Counted from the first letter of the stretch, positions 42,422 to 51,385 are shown. The stretch is 64,000 bases of DNA from PMG-095 sp049324695 (GCA_049324695.1 JBMOMJ010000013.1:62001-126000), one strand, 5' to 3'. Notes: generated by a model not told the origin, from the letters alone. Made by a program: numbers and translations.

Positions 42422-43100
42422 GCTGAGTCCTCGCGCCCAAGCTCTGGTGCGCGCCGGCCGCGACGCGCTCAAGCCGACAGCCGCGGATCGCGAACGCATT
42501 TTGGGCGCCTTGCGCGACCGACTCGGCGACGCGGCTGTCCTCGGCGAAGCGGGAACCGCTGTGGTCAAGGCCAGCAAACCGGGCCTTTGGATGACATTGG
42601 CCGGCGCGTCCGCGGGCCTTGGTGTCGCGGCGGGCATTTTCTACTTCGTTTCGAGCTCAGAGCCGGCAAGCAACACTCAGCAAGCTGCTCCAGCGGCTGT
42701 GCCGACGGTTCCGTCCGCGGCGCCCTCCCTTGAGCGCGCAGAAGCGAGCCTGCCCTCCGCAGCGGCGCCCTCGCCTGAGCAAAGCGCGACGGTGCCGCGC
42801 CGCGCACCGGATCGACTGGCGCAAGAGGTCGCGATTTTGTCGCGCGCTGCAAGTGAGCTGCGCGCCGGTCGTGCCAGCGAAGCGCTGCGCGCGGTGGAAG
42901 AGCATCAGAGCAAGTTCCCTCACGGTCTACTCAGTGAAGAGCGCCGCGCGGCGCGTGTGCAAGCACTGTGCGCTCTCGGTCGCCGCACGGAAGCAGAATC
43001 CGAGCTAGCGCGTTTGACGCGGATCGCGCCACAGTCGCCGCACACCGCGCGCGCGCGCCAGTTTTGCGGCGCGGGCTCCACGCAGCGCCCGAGCCGCTGA
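42414..43100 (+). CDS. Single-pass membrane partner of ECF sigma, helical-repeat C terminus (module 2)
   Basis: The 228-residue protein has a short cytoplasmic N terminus (RERILGALRDRLG), one membrane helix (GLWMTLAGASAGLGVAAGIFYF), a Pro/Ala-rich stretch, and a C-terminal helical part LAQEVAILSRAASELRAGRASEALRAVEEHQSKFPHG followed by VQALCALGRRTEAESELARL. The C-terminal part resembles those of 12246 and 45955. No zinc motif is present. It probably controls its sigma factor from the membrane, inferred from the position. Confidence 0.65.
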   Translation: MSELSPRAQALVRAGRDALKPTAADRERILGALRDRLGDAAVLGEAGTAVVKASKPGLWMTLAGASAGLGVAAGIFYFVSSSEPASNTQQAAPAAVPTVPSAAPSLERAEASLPSAAAPSPEQSATVPRRAPDRLAQEVAILSRAASELRAGRASEALRAVEEHQSKFPHGLLSEERRAARVQALCALGRRTEAESELARLTRIAPQSPHTARARQFCGAGSTQRPSR

Positions 43101-43110
43101 ATTGATGCTT

Positions 43111-43989
43111 TCACGCGCCGGCAGTTAATGCGCTGGCCATCACCACGGTGATGTTGTCCGTGCCACCCGCCTCGTTTGCGCGTTGGATGAGCTGCTCGCA
43201 GCGCTTGGCATTGTCGCTCTCGCGTAGAATGACGGACGTGATCTCCTCGTCGCTGACGTGCTTGGTGAGCCCGTCCGAGCACAACATCAAGACGTCGTTG
43301 GGTTCGAGTTGATGCTTCGCGATCTGCGGCCGAGGCACGTCATCGCCACCGCCGAGTGAATTCCATAGGATGTTGTGCCAGGCGTCGGGGATCTGATCTG
43401 GGCTGGTAGCTTGATCGGCATACTGCTGCGCCAAGGTGTGATCCGTGGTCAAGCGCGTAAGCCGTCCGCCGCGCAACAGGTTGCAGCGCGAATCCCCCAC
43501 GTGTGCCACATAGAGGAGCGGCCACACGACGAACGCAACCGTCAGCGTCGTCCCCATACGCGGCGTTCCAGCTCGCGCTCCAGCGCTCTTCACGGTTGCA
43601 TCCCCCACCACAATCGCCGACGACAGCTGCTCGCGCACATCGGGCAGCGACAGGCTAGATTCGCGCCCAGCGTTGGGAGTGAAGAGACGTGTTGCCCAGG
43701 GCATCACGTTCAACAGATATTCGGCCACGGTTTCCACGGCTAGGCGGCTCGCCAGCTCACCACCACCCATGCCGCCCATCCCATCCGCAACGATCAGCAA
43801 CGTGCCCGCAGGTTGTCCCGCCAGCCAGCCACGCGCTGCAGCCGGGCTCGCGTCATGAACCACCATCGAGCGCTGGAGCGTAGCGATGAAATACGCGTCC
43901 TCGTTGACCTGACGCTTTCGCCCAACGTGTGTCGCCCCTGCAGTGTCCAAACTAACCGGATAGGCGTTGGTTGCGTATGCCGCCGTCAT
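43111..43989 (-). CDS. PP2C-type serine/threonine phosphatase
   Basis: The 292-residue protein has the PP2C signatures: RQVNEDAYF, VADGMGGMGGGELAS, MGTTLTVAF, HVGDSRCNLLRGG, LMLCSDGLTKHV and GGTDNITVVM. All metal-binding Asp positions are present. PP2C enzymes dephosphorylate Ser/Thr on proteins and in bacteria counter Ser/Thr kinases; a cognate kinase is not in the window. It is convergent with the sigma-partner gene and divergent from the barrel-like gene at 44041. The start at 43989 is chosen; 44007 is also open. Confidence 0.9.
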   Translation of the reverse strand: MTAAYATNAYPVSLDTAGATHVGRKRQVNEDAYFIATLQRSMVVHDASPAAARGWLAGQPAGTLLIVADGMGGMGGGELASRLAVETVAEYLLNVMPWATRLFTPNAGRESSLSLPDVREQLSSAIVVGDATVKSAGARAGTPRMGTTLTVAFVVWPLLYVAHVGDSRCNLLRGGRLTRLTTDHTLAQQYADQATSPDQIPDAWHNILWNSLGGGDDVPRPQIAKHQLEPNDVLMLCSDGLTKHVSDEEITSVILRESDNAKRCEQLIQRANEAGGTDNITVVMASALTAGA

Positions 43990-44035
43990 GTAGCTGAGTA
44001 TGAGCAATAAGCGCGCCGCGGGGTATGGCCTGTCG

Positions 44036-44079
44036 TTTTCGTGATCGCGCGGAAACGCCGAAACTATTACCCCTTCGTG
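44036..44079 (+). promoter_or_regulatory. 44-base element, copy at the third-module secreted gene
   Basis: TTTTCGTGATCGC opens this segment and CCCCTTCGTG closes it. It aligns without gaps to 45282-45325 with 35 of 44 bases the same. The first part is the TTYCGTGATC motif also seen at 11627 and 13006. The GTG used as gene start here (44041) lies inside the element, so the real translation start may be 44077 or 44092. Confidence 0.45.
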
Positions 44080-45189
44080 CCCACCCGTTGCTTGCCGCTT
44101 TCGTTACTGATCTATTTCGTACTGCCGACGACGGCTGCCGCCGCTGCACCCAGGGTCGATTTGGCGTACCGCGCCGACGGCAACTGCCCAAGCGCTTCGG
44201 AGTTCGAAGCGGCGCTCGCTGCCCGAGGAGCCAGCTTGGACAGCGAACGGGCGACTCGGCGTGTCAGCGCGCTAGCCGTCGAAATCGGTAAGAAAGGCGT
44301 CGAATTTTGGGGAACTCTGCGCGTCGAAAGCGGTAACGCCAACTCATCCACGCGGGAAGTGCATGCTGCGGAGTGCAGTGAAGTCGTCAAAGCGCTCGCC
44401 GTGGTCGCAGCCATCGCACTCGGAGCGGAAGACACGGCGAACACAGCCTCGAACCAACCCACGGATGCGAGCAACGCTGGGCCGGCTGATGAAACAACCA
44501 AACCCGGCGTTGCGCCGGGACAATCGACGAGTGCCACGCCACCGCCAGCGCCCGTGAGCAACGAGCGCCGACGCCTACGTGGCAATAGCTTCCGTCGCGA
44601 GCGCACGATCGAGGTGAAAGCTGGGACGCTGCACTTGGATCGCGTCCACGATCTTTCGCTGAGCGCCGGCGCGAGCTTCAACTTGATTCCCGGTATGGTG
44701 CTGCCGCGCTACGAACTGAGCTGGCGCTTCACCCAGTTCATGACGCCGCCGGGCGGCTCGAGTCGCATCGTGGCGCCAACCCTCGAGGTGAATTGGAACT
44801 TCGCTGGTCCGGTCACGCGCGTCGACGGCGGCTTCGAAACGCGAGCCTTCGGTCTCGGCGCCGGCGTTCGCGGTTGCAGTGCTCTCACCTACGACAGCGA
44901 GGGCTTCAACGCCCATCTCTGCAGCGAATTCGGCATCGTGGCGATGCATTTCGAAACGCGGGATGCCGAGGGCAACGTCACGCAAGAGAAAGACACGGGG
45001 ATCGGCATCGCCGGCATCGGCGGCGAGCTGCAGTACAACTTGGGCCGCTACTTCCACGTCAGTATGCGCGCCGCGGGCCAAGTTCAGATCGGGGGGGCAT
45101 CGGCAGAGCGGCCGGATGGCTCAAATCTCTTCAAGGTGCCGTTATTCGGCGGCTATGCGGTGGCAGGCGCGGGTGTGCATTTCTGGTGA
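44041..45189 (+). CDS. Secreted protein with predicted C-terminal beta-barrel (sigma module 3)
   Basis: The product, 382 residues from GTG 44041, has a signal peptide (LPLSLLIYFVLPTTAAAAA), an N-terminal domain with two cysteines (ADGNCPSASEFEAALAAR and AAECSEVVKALAVVAAIALG), a Pro/Thr linker, and a C-terminal barrel-like part rich in aromatic and Gly residues ending FW. It is the paralogue of the 10560 product, with matching cysteines and order. GTG 44077 and TTG 44092 are alternative starts, and the start is not settled because 44041 falls in the element at 44036. It precedes the sigma gene of module 3. Function unknown. Confidence 0.65.
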   Translation: MIARKRRNYYPFVPTRCLPLSLLIYFVLPTTAAAAAPRVDLAYRADGNCPSASEFEAALAARGASLDSERATRRVSALAVEIGKKGVEFWGTLRVESGNANSSTREVHAAECSEVVKALAVVAAIALGAEDTANTASNQPTDASNAGPADETTKPGVAPGQSTSATPPPAPVSNERRRLRGNSFRRERTIEVKAGTLHLDRVHDLSLSAGASFNLIPGMVLPRYELSWRFTQFMTPPGGSSRIVAPTLEVNWNFAGPVTRVDGGFETRAFGLGAGVRGCSALTYDSEGFNAHLCSEFGIVAMHFETRDAEGNVTQEKDTGIGIAGIGGELQYNLGRYFHVSMRAAGQVQIGGASAERPDGSNLFKVPLFGGYAVAGAGVHFW

Positions 45190-45281
45190 CACGCCGCGGA
45201 AATGAGCGTTTCCGACGCTGCTGGCGAAGGGGAATGAACGCGCGCTCGGCGCACTAGCGGCGAAAACGCGGGAGAGCTCAT

Positions 45282-45325
45282 TTTTCGTGATCGCCGCGAA
45301 ATGGCCGTGCGATTACCCCTTTGTG
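45282..45325 (+). promoter_or_regulatory. 44-base element, copy at the third-module sigma gene
   Basis: This copy matches 44036-44079 (35 of 44 bases). It begins TTTTCGTGATCGC and ends CCCCTTTGTG. The GTG at 45287 lies inside it; GTG 45323 and GTG 45395 are alternative starts. It is probably the promoter of the sigma gene, or a shared leader peptide of both genes; see the findings. Confidence 0.45.
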
Positions 45326-45958
45326 TCAAGCGCCGGACCGCTCGGGAAGCCCTCGCTGCTCGCGGCGCCGGTGTTCCATGACGGGTCGGAACGCGTGACT
45401 TCGGATGGCGCGCGCTCTGCTGCAACGCCGGTGCGTAACGTGCGCGCCTTGTTCGAAGCTCACTATGGCGCCGTGTGGAGACTACTCCGGCGCTTCGGTG
45501 TGCCCGCTGCGCAACTCGACGACGCCGCGCAAGAAGTCTTTTGGGTCGCCAGTCGGCGCTTGGCCGACATCGAGCCGCAACGCGAGCACGCCTTCCTCTA
45601 CGGGGTCGCTCTGCGCGTCGCCTCCAACATCCTTCGCCGCCAGAAGGCTGTACCGCCGATGAGCGACGCTGAGGCACTGCTCGAGATCGCCGACGCACAG
45701 CCGTCGCCTGAACAAGCGTTGGAGCAGCGACGGGCACGGGCGCTGCTCGACGTGGTGCTTGCGCGTTTGCCGCTCGAGTTGCGCACCGTCTTCGTGTTGT
45801 TCGAGCTCGAAGGTATGCCGGTGCGCGACATCGCCGAGCTCGAAGACATTCCTCTCGGCACCGCCAGCTCTCGCCTGCGCCGGGCGCGCGAGGAGTTCTC
45901 TGAAATCAGCAAACGCTTACGCGCAACACTGGCGCATCGCGGGGAGGTTGCGCAGTGA
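45287..45958 (+). CDS. ECF-type RNA polymerase sigma factor (module 3)
   Basis: The product, 223 residues from GTG 45287, has region 2 (LFEAHYGAVWRLLRRFGVPAAQLDDAAQEVFWVASRRL) and region 4 (LRTVFVLFELEGMPVRDIAELEDIPLGTASSRLRRAREEF). It is close in sequence to the module 1 sigma factor (same FELE and GTxxSRLR region). The first 50 residues are not sigma-like, so GTG 45395 may be the true start. It overlaps the next gene by four bases (GTGA at 45955). Confidence 0.85.
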   Translation: MIAAKWPCDYPFVSSAGPLGKPSLLAAPVFHDGSERVTSDGARSAATPVRNVRALFEAHYGAVWRLLRRFGVPAAQLDDAAQEVFWVASRRLADIEPQREHAFLYGVALRVASNILRRQKAVPPMSDAEALLEIADAQPSPEQALEQRRARALLDVVLARLPLELRTVFVLFELEGMPVRDIAELEDIPLGTASSRLRRAREEFSEISKRLRATLAHRGEVAQ

Positions 45959-46728
45959 CGCGCCAACCCGATCTCACACCCAGCGCGAAGGACGCCACCT
46001 TCGAGCGTTTGCTGCTCGATTCCGCGCGTGACGACGCGCTCCCGAGCGCAGGCCCGGCTTTTCAACGCTTCAGCGCGGCGCTCGCCGCAGTGGCCACCGC
46101 TGGAACGGTCAATCCCGAGCTCGCGGTTCGCGCCGTGCGACGCCTCGCCATGAAATGGTCGGCCATCGGTGCCGTGGCGGGCAGTGCGGCCACGGCACTG
46201 TGGTTCGGCTACGCCGCAGCGCCTCGAGCCAACGCGCCGCAAGCGTCTGCAGCTGCAGCGAAAGTTGCAGTTCTGGCCACTTCGCCGCCGCTTGCAATGG
46301 GCCCGTCCCGAACTCCCGAGGACTCCGCTCCACGCGCCAGCACAGCACCTGGCGCGTCGCTTCCGTTGCAGACCCGCAAGCCGCGCGCGGCAACCCATAC
46401 CTCCGGGATTAGTGATGATGCCGGTAGAGCAAGCGCTGCTGGTGCGAGTGCTGCGAGCTCCAGCTTGCTCGCCGAAGTCGCGCTGCTCGATGCCGTACGC
46501 GCCAAGCTCGCGCTGCACGATGGCGCCGGCGCGTTGCAGCTGCTCGCCGGATATCAGCGCAAGTTCCCGCGCGGACAGCTCGCCAGCGACGCCGCAGCGC
46601 TATCTATCGAGGCGTTCGCCGCGGAAGGCAACCGCGCGGAAGTGCAGCGCCGTGCCGCAAGCTTTCTCGAGCGTACGCCCAACGATCCACATGCCGAGCG
46701 CGTTCGAGGTCTCGCCGAGCAGCCTTAG
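45955..46728 (+). CDS. Single-pass membrane partner of ECF sigma, helical-repeat C terminus (module 3)
   Basis: The 257-residue product has a cytoplasmic segment (FERLLLDSARDDALPSAGPAFQRF), a membrane helix (WSAIGAVAGSAATALWFGYAA), a Pro/Ala/Ser linker and a C-terminal helical repeat part (LLAEVALLDAVRAKLALHDGAGALQLLAGYQRKFPRG, then AAEGNRAEVQRRAASFLERTP). The C-terminal part aligns with 12246 and 42414. No zinc-binding anti-sigma motif is seen. It likely gates the sigma factor encoded just before it. Confidence 0.65.
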   Translation: MTRQPDLTPSAKDATFERLLLDSARDDALPSAGPAFQRFSAALAAVATAGTVNPELAVRAVRRLAMKWSAIGAVAGSAATALWFGYAAAPRANAPQASAAAAKVAVLATSPPLAMGPSRTPEDSAPRASTAPGASLPLQTRKPRAATHTSGISDDAGRASAAGASAASSSLLAEVALLDAVRAKLALHDGAGALQLLAGYQRKFPRGQLASDAAALSIEAFAAEGNRAEVQRRAASFLERTPNDPHAERVRGLAEQP

Positions 46729-46759
46729 CTGAAATCAACAGGGCCGCAGCCGCGTGAAT

Positions 46760-47254
46760 TCAGCCGCACGGTTTCGCGGCGCAAGCGCTCCAAAGGCCGC
46801 GCCCGGCCCGCTTGGCGTCTTGCTCCAACGCCTCGAACTCAGCCGCCCGGTCGTTTCCGCTCGGCGGGATGTGCAAGACGCAAGCGTAGCCGCCGCGCAC
46901 CAGCCAAGTATTCACCTCGACGCCATCGAGCGAAACGTAAGCGAGCAACCTGCCGTAGCGATCTGCGCAAGGGCTGTCGTATCTCAAGCTCACCTGCCTG
47001 CCCTCAACCAAGCTTTGGTTGAAGGCGCGCGCTTCTGCCCCGAAGCACGCCGCGTCACCATGGGTGATTTCGGGTGTGTCAACCAACAAGTAGCGAACAC
47101 GTTTGCCTCCTACGAGCTCGATGGTGTCCCCATCGATGGCCCGCGCGACCACCGCGCTGTCTGGGCCGCACGAGTCCGGGGCGCCGCAAGCAGACGCGAG
47201 CGGCGCGCAAACCATGAGCAACATTCCCAGAAAAGAAGTCGAGCCGATGAACAT
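46760..47254 (-). CDS. Staphylococcal-nuclease-like thermonuclease lipoprotein
   Basis: The 164-residue product has a lipoprotein signal (LGMLLMVCAPLASAC) and a SNase domain: VVARAIDGDTIELVGGKRVRYLLVDTPEITHG, then SPCADRYGRLLAYVSLDGVEVNTWLVRGGYACV. The IDGDT, VDTPE and DRYGR motifs carry the calcium and catalytic residues (Asp, Glu, Arg). Such nucleases cut DNA and RNA outside the cytoplasm. It lies 46 bases after the MATE gene, on the same strand. The start at 47254 gives the signal; the frame is open to 47419. Confidence 0.85.
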   Translation of the reverse strand: MFIGSTSFLGMLLMVCAPLASACGAPDSCGPDSAVVARAIDGDTIELVGGKRVRYLLVDTPEITHGDAACFGAEARAFNQSLVEGRQVSLRYDSPCADRYGRLLAYVSLDGVEVNTWLVRGGYACVLHIPPSGNDRAAEFEALEQDAKRAGRGLWSACAAKPCG

Positions 47255-47300
47255 GTACGTCCATCGGCTCGGAGCTAACGCGAGTTGTGCAGAAACGTCG

Positions 47301-48764
47301 TCACACGGCCAGGCGCTTCCAGGTTCCGCGCCGGAAGGCCAGCACCGAGACGACCGCAAACACCGAGAACGAAGCGGCCAAGGTGGTGAACACACCGTGC
47401 GAACCCAGGCTGGTTCCATGCGAGAGGCCCCAGGCCAACGGAATCTGAAGTGCCCAGAACACGCCCAGGTTGATCCAGGTGGGAGTGCGCGTATCGCCGG
47501 CGCCGTTGAAGGATTGGCTCACCACCATTCCATAGGCGTAGAACGGCACACCCAGGCTCACGATGCGCAGATAGTCGATGCCATGGCGAGCCACCTCGGC
47601 GTCGCTGGTGAACAGCCCAACCAGCCAGGGAGCGCCGATCAAGAAGAGCGCACCAATGCTGCACAGGAACCCGGCACTCACATGGCTCGCGCGCCACACC
47701 GAAGCCTCCGCGCGGTCGGGCCGACGAGCACCGAGGTTCTGTCCCACCAAAGTCGCGGCGGCGTTGGCTAGACCGAATGCCGGCAGGATGGCGAACATGA
47801 AGATGCGAAAGCCAATCGTGTAACCCGCCAGCGGCGCGCTGCCAAAGCTCGACAGAATGCGCATGACAGCGACGTAGCTCGTCATCGAGATCAGCATCTG
47901 CAGCGTGGCGGAGCTCGAGAGCTGCAGCACCTTGCCCATCAGGCGTGGCTCGAAGTGAACGTGCGCCCGCGTGATTCGAAGCTTACTGCGGCCACTCTGC
48001 AGCACCCACAGCTGATACAGAACCGCAATCCCGCGACCCAGCGTGGTCGCGACCGCAGCGCCAGTCACACCCAGCTCTGGAAATGGCCCAATGCCGAAGA
48101 TGAACAGCGGCCCGAGCGCGATGTTGAGCGCATTGCCGAGCCACAGCACGCGCATCGCCTGAGCTGCGTCTCCGCAACCGCGGAACACCGAGTTGATGAG
48201 GAACAGCAAGAACACGCTCACGTTGCCGCCCAACATCACGCGCGTGAACCCAGCGCCCGTGCGCACCACCTGTTCGTCCGCGCCCATCAGCGTCAAGAGC
48301 TCCGGCGCGAACACAGCGCCGCCCACACCAATCAGCGCCGCCAGCAGTATGGCAAGCCAGATCCCTTGCACGGCCGTACGCGCCGCCGCGTCGCTGTCCT
48401 TCTCACCCGTGCGACGCGCAACCAACGCGAGCGCGCCGATGGATGTACCCATCGCCAACGAATAGACGATCATCATCATCGATTCGGTGAGCCCAACCGT
48501 AGCGACGGCCGTGGGTCCCAGGTGTGCCACCCAAAACACGTCGACCATCGCGAAGATCGACTCCATCAGCATCTCCAAGATCATCGGCACCGAGAGCATC
48601 AGCAGCGCTCGGCCGAGCGGAGCTTCGGTCAGATCCGTTTCGACGCCGCGCACGGCATCAGCGAGCAGCCGCAACAGACCCGGCGCGCGAGGTTCGGACG
48701 CGGGCTCGTTGGAAGGCAATGACTGCACCGGCAAGGCTTCGGAGGAGGGGTTGGAGTCGAGCAT
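47301..48764 (-). CDS. MATE-family efflux transporter
   Basis: The 487-residue protein has about twelve membrane helices and MATE signatures: LGRALLMLSVPMILEMLMESIFAMVDVFWVAHLG, ATVGLTESMMMIVYSLAMGTSIGALALVAR, and AATLVGQNLGARRPDRAEASVWRAS in the second half. The N-terminal about 45 residues are cytoplasmic and Pro/Glu-rich. MATE pumps export organic cations using Na+ or H+; substrate unknown. It precedes the thermonuclease gene in the same direction, and is divergent from the MmcQ/YjbR gene. Confidence 0.9.
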   Translation of the reverse strand: MLDSNPSSEALPVQSLPSNEPASEPRAPGLLRLLADAVRGVETDLTEAPLGRALLMLSVPMILEMLMESIFAMVDVFWVAHLGPTAVATVGLTESMMMIVYSLAMGTSIGALALVARRTGEKDSDAAARTAVQGIWLAILLAALIGVGGAVFAPELLTLMGADEQVVRTGAGFTRVMLGGNVSVFLLFLINSVFRGCGDAAQAMRVLWLGNALNIALGPLFIFGIGPFPELGVTGAAVATTLGRGIAVLYQLWVLQSGRSKLRITRAHVHFEPRLMGKVLQLSSSATLQMLISMTSYVAVMRILSSFGSAPLAGYTIGFRIFMFAILPAFGLANAAATLVGQNLGARRPDRAEASVWRASHVSAGFLCSIGALFLIGAPWLVGLFTSDAEVARHGIDYLRIVSLGVPFYAYGMVVSQSFNGAGDTRTPTWINLGVFWALQIPLAWGLSHGTSLGSHGVFTTLAASFSVFAVVSVLAFRRGTWKRLAV

Positions 48765-48897
48765 GGCTTCGGACAGGCGACGAACGAGGACGGTCTAAAT
48801 CGACGAATCGCGAGCAGAATCTCCAAAAATCTTTAAGCCATTGATTTTATTGAATTTCCTAACGGAGAATCCAAGACGCGCTACCGTTCGGAGCTCA

Positions 48898-49266
48898 ATG
48901 GCTACCCGGGCGCAGATGCGAAAGCTCGCGTTGGAGCTTCCAGAAACCATCGAAAAGTCACATTTCGGCAAGGCGGACTTCCGCGTGAAGGACAAGATCT
49001 TCGCCGGTTTCGCAAAAGAGGAGGAACGGGGCTACGCCAAACTGACGCCCACGCGGCAAGCCGCATTGATTGCCGAACAACCTGACGTATTCGAACCGGC
49101 CGAGGGCGCCTGGGGCCGGAGCGGCTGGACGTACGTGACGTTGCCGAGCATCGCCGTGGCTCCTCTGCGTCACGTGCTGCGTGAAGCTTGGGAGCTTACG
49201 GCACCCAAAGCTTTGCTCACTCGCCCAAAAGCCCAGCGCCCGACGAAACGCGCAGCGCGCCGCTGA
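48898..49266 (+). CDS. MmcQ/YjbR-family protein
   Basis: The 122-residue protein matches the MmcQ/YjbR family: MRKLALELPETIEKSHFGKADFRVKDKIFAGFAKEE, LTPTRQAALIAEQPDVFEPA, and GAWGRSGWTYVTL. The fold is a CyaY-like domain of unknown function, sometimes described as DNA-binding. GGAG lies about six bases before the ATG. The C terminus is basic (KAQRPTKRAARR), which would fit nucleic acid contact. Confidence 0.85.
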   Translation: MATRAQMRKLALELPETIEKSHFGKADFRVKDKIFAGFAKEEERGYAKLTPTRQAALIAEQPDVFEPAEGAWGRSGWTYVTLPSIAVAPLRHVLREAWELTAPKALLTRPKAQRPTKRAARR

Positions 49267-49317
49267 GTCAGCGCAAGCGGCGAACGATCGAGTCGCATAC
49301 GTGGTCTGGACGTGACG

Positions 49318-50876
49318 TTACTCACCGGCTGACGAAGCGTGTGATAGAGCTTCGCTCGGCTTCTCGCCGGCGCCGCCCTGACTTACGGCGAATGCCTCTT
49401 CGGGCGAGAGGATCAGTCGGCGCCGGCCGATCACTGCGAAGTAAACGAGCCCGGCGACGTACCAGGCCAGCGCGGCGTAGACCCCCTTCAGATACGCTGG
49501 ATCACGTAGCTGGTATGCAAGCGTGCACAACGCGATCACGATGGTCGCAACCGCCCCCGGAATCCCAAAGGGGCTCCTATATGGGCGCCGAATGTCTGGC
49601 ATGCGCACCCGCAAGAGAACGAACGAGAGCCCCTGCAGAGCATATGAGATCATGGCTCCGAACACGGCCATGTTGAGCAGGGTGCCACCGATGATGGCCG
49701 CACCCTCTTTCTCCCCTCCCCCAAACCAAATCACCAGCAGCACGCCGAGCCCAATGACGCTGCCGTGAGCAAACCCATGTACGGTGTCTTGCGCCGTCCG
49801 TGCGTGAGCGACATGAACGGCAAGTAGTAGCCGGCGCGTGACAGCGAATAGATCTGCCGACCAAACGCGAAGATGATGGTGTGAAAGCTCGCGACGAGGC
49901 CAATCACGGCAAATAGTGCCAAAAGCTTTGCGATCTGCGCTCCGTACAGCGTGCGAAAGCCGTCGAGCAATGGCTCCGCGGAGGTGGCCAGTGAATACGC
50001 ACCACGCAGCTGTCCGGCTTCGGTCCCACCAATCGAAGCGTTCAGAAAGATGACGAGCACGGCCAGCACGATCAGCGTGGCGATCCCAAACAACAAGCCC
50101 TTCGGCATGTCGCGCTCTGGATCGTGTGATTCCTCTGCCGCGAGGGGCAGCTCTTCTATTGCCAGGTATAACCACACGGCGAAGGGCAACGCCGCAAAAG
50201 CGCCGCTCAACCCAAAGGGTAGAAACGGCCCGCCACCGTTCGGCAGCTCCACGATCTTCCCATCGGCGCCCACGTCGATGTTCAAGGCCCAGCGTGAGAA
50301 GTCGACGTGAGGCAGCGCGCTCACGAAGAAAAAGCCGAGCACCGCCAACGCGAGCAACGTCACCACCACCGATACCTTGAACGAGAGCTCGACGCCCCAG
50401 TAGTTCAACAATCCAAACACGAGGTAGCTGCCGATCCACCACGCAGGCTGCCATGCCGACGGCGTTTCGAAGATGCCCGTCATGTATGAGCCGATGAAGA
50501 ATGCGATCACCGCGGGAGTCATCACGTACTCGATGCTTTCCGCGAGACCGGTTACGAAACCACCCCAGGGCCCCATGGCGCTGCGCGCAAACGAATAGGC
50601 GCCGCCCGTGTGCGGCATCGCCGGCGACATCTCCGCGAGCGAGAAGCTGAGGCCGAGATACATGATCGCGACGATCATTGCCGCAATCATCAAGCCGCCC
50701 CAGCCGCCAGAAGCGATGCCCAAGTTCCAGCCGGAAAACTCGCCGGAGATCACCGCGCCCACCCCCAGAGCCCACAACGACCAGACTCGCGCGTGCCGTT
50801 TCAAACCGCGCTTCTCGAAGTACTCCGAACCAACACTTTGGTACGTGACGCTGCCAACGACCTTCGGTTCGGTCAT
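49318..50876 (-). pseudogene. Ethanolamine permease-like APC transporter split by a frameshift
   Basis: Two overlapping frames make one APC-superfamily permease. The first, from ATG 50876 to a stop at 49731, gives 381 residues with ISGEFSGWNLGIA, HTGGAYSFARSAMGPWGGFVTGLAESIEYVMTPAV, which are signatures of the ethanolamine permease group, and IEELPLAAEESHDPERDMP. It ends YMGLLTAASLGSACCW. The second frame continues with VIGLGVLLVIWFGGGEKEGAAIIGGTLLNMAVFGAMISYALQG and runs to 49318. Adding one base near 49755-49768 restores a continuous protein of about 519 residues. Either the gene is dead or the sequence has a single-base error there. The start Met is the upstream one. Confidence 0.8.
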
Positions 50877-51040
50877 GACACCCTCGCTCTTCGGCTAGGG
50901 CTCGCCGCGGCGAACCCGATTTACTTCTCGAACGCGAGGTTAGCCGAACTCGGTTGCCCGTGCGTGTTGCACACGCTTCTCGAGTTTTTCAGCACAAGGC
51001 GAGAACGGGGTTCGCCACGCAGCTTCCTCTCGAACTGCAA

Positions 51041-51385
51041 TTAGTGATGCTTGCTCAGATTTTCGATGATGTGCTGCAAATCGGTAGGTGGGTCCTCGAG
51101 TTGGACGCCAGCGCGGAAAGCCCAAACCAGCCCCTCTTCCGCAGGAATCTTTTCACAACGCACCACGCTCGCTCGAATCAGACGCGGGTCTTCCTCACCA
51201 GGAACATACAGCCGAAGAGTTAGCGGCGTGCCGGGAGCAAGCTCGAGGTGGGTGAGCAGAAGCAACCCGACGCCGCTCGCGTTGCGCGACACGCCGCAAC
51301 CGAGCCGCTGTCCGTCCACGTCGATCTCGGCGACGAAGTGAACCGGTTCGCGCACGGCGACTCGCTTGTCATTGATGTCGACCAT
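51041..51385 (-). CDS. PilZ-domain protein, likely cyclic di-GMP binding
   Basis: The 114-residue protein is one PilZ domain with both cyclic-di-GMP motifs: RxxxR at residues 8-12 (KRVAVR) and NASGVG at 35-40 ([D/N]xSxxG). The rest is a beta-barrel pattern (GTPLTLRLYVPGEED). The C-terminal EDPPTDLQHIIENL is helical. It probably acts by binding partner proteins when c-di-GMP is present; no partner is in the window. It follows the gene at 51429 in the same direction. Confidence 0.9.
   Translation of the reverse strand: MVDINDKRVAVREPVHFVAEIDVDGQRLGCGVSRNASGVGLLLLTHLELAPGTPLTLRLYVPGEEDPRLIRASVVRCEKIPAEEGLVWAFRAGVQLEDPPTDLQHIIENLSKHH

Noticed and set aside
49318..50775. 485-residue frame as a separate gene
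   Set aside because: Only its last about 150 residues look like a membrane transporter; they continue the permease in the other frame. The first part is antisense-like noise.
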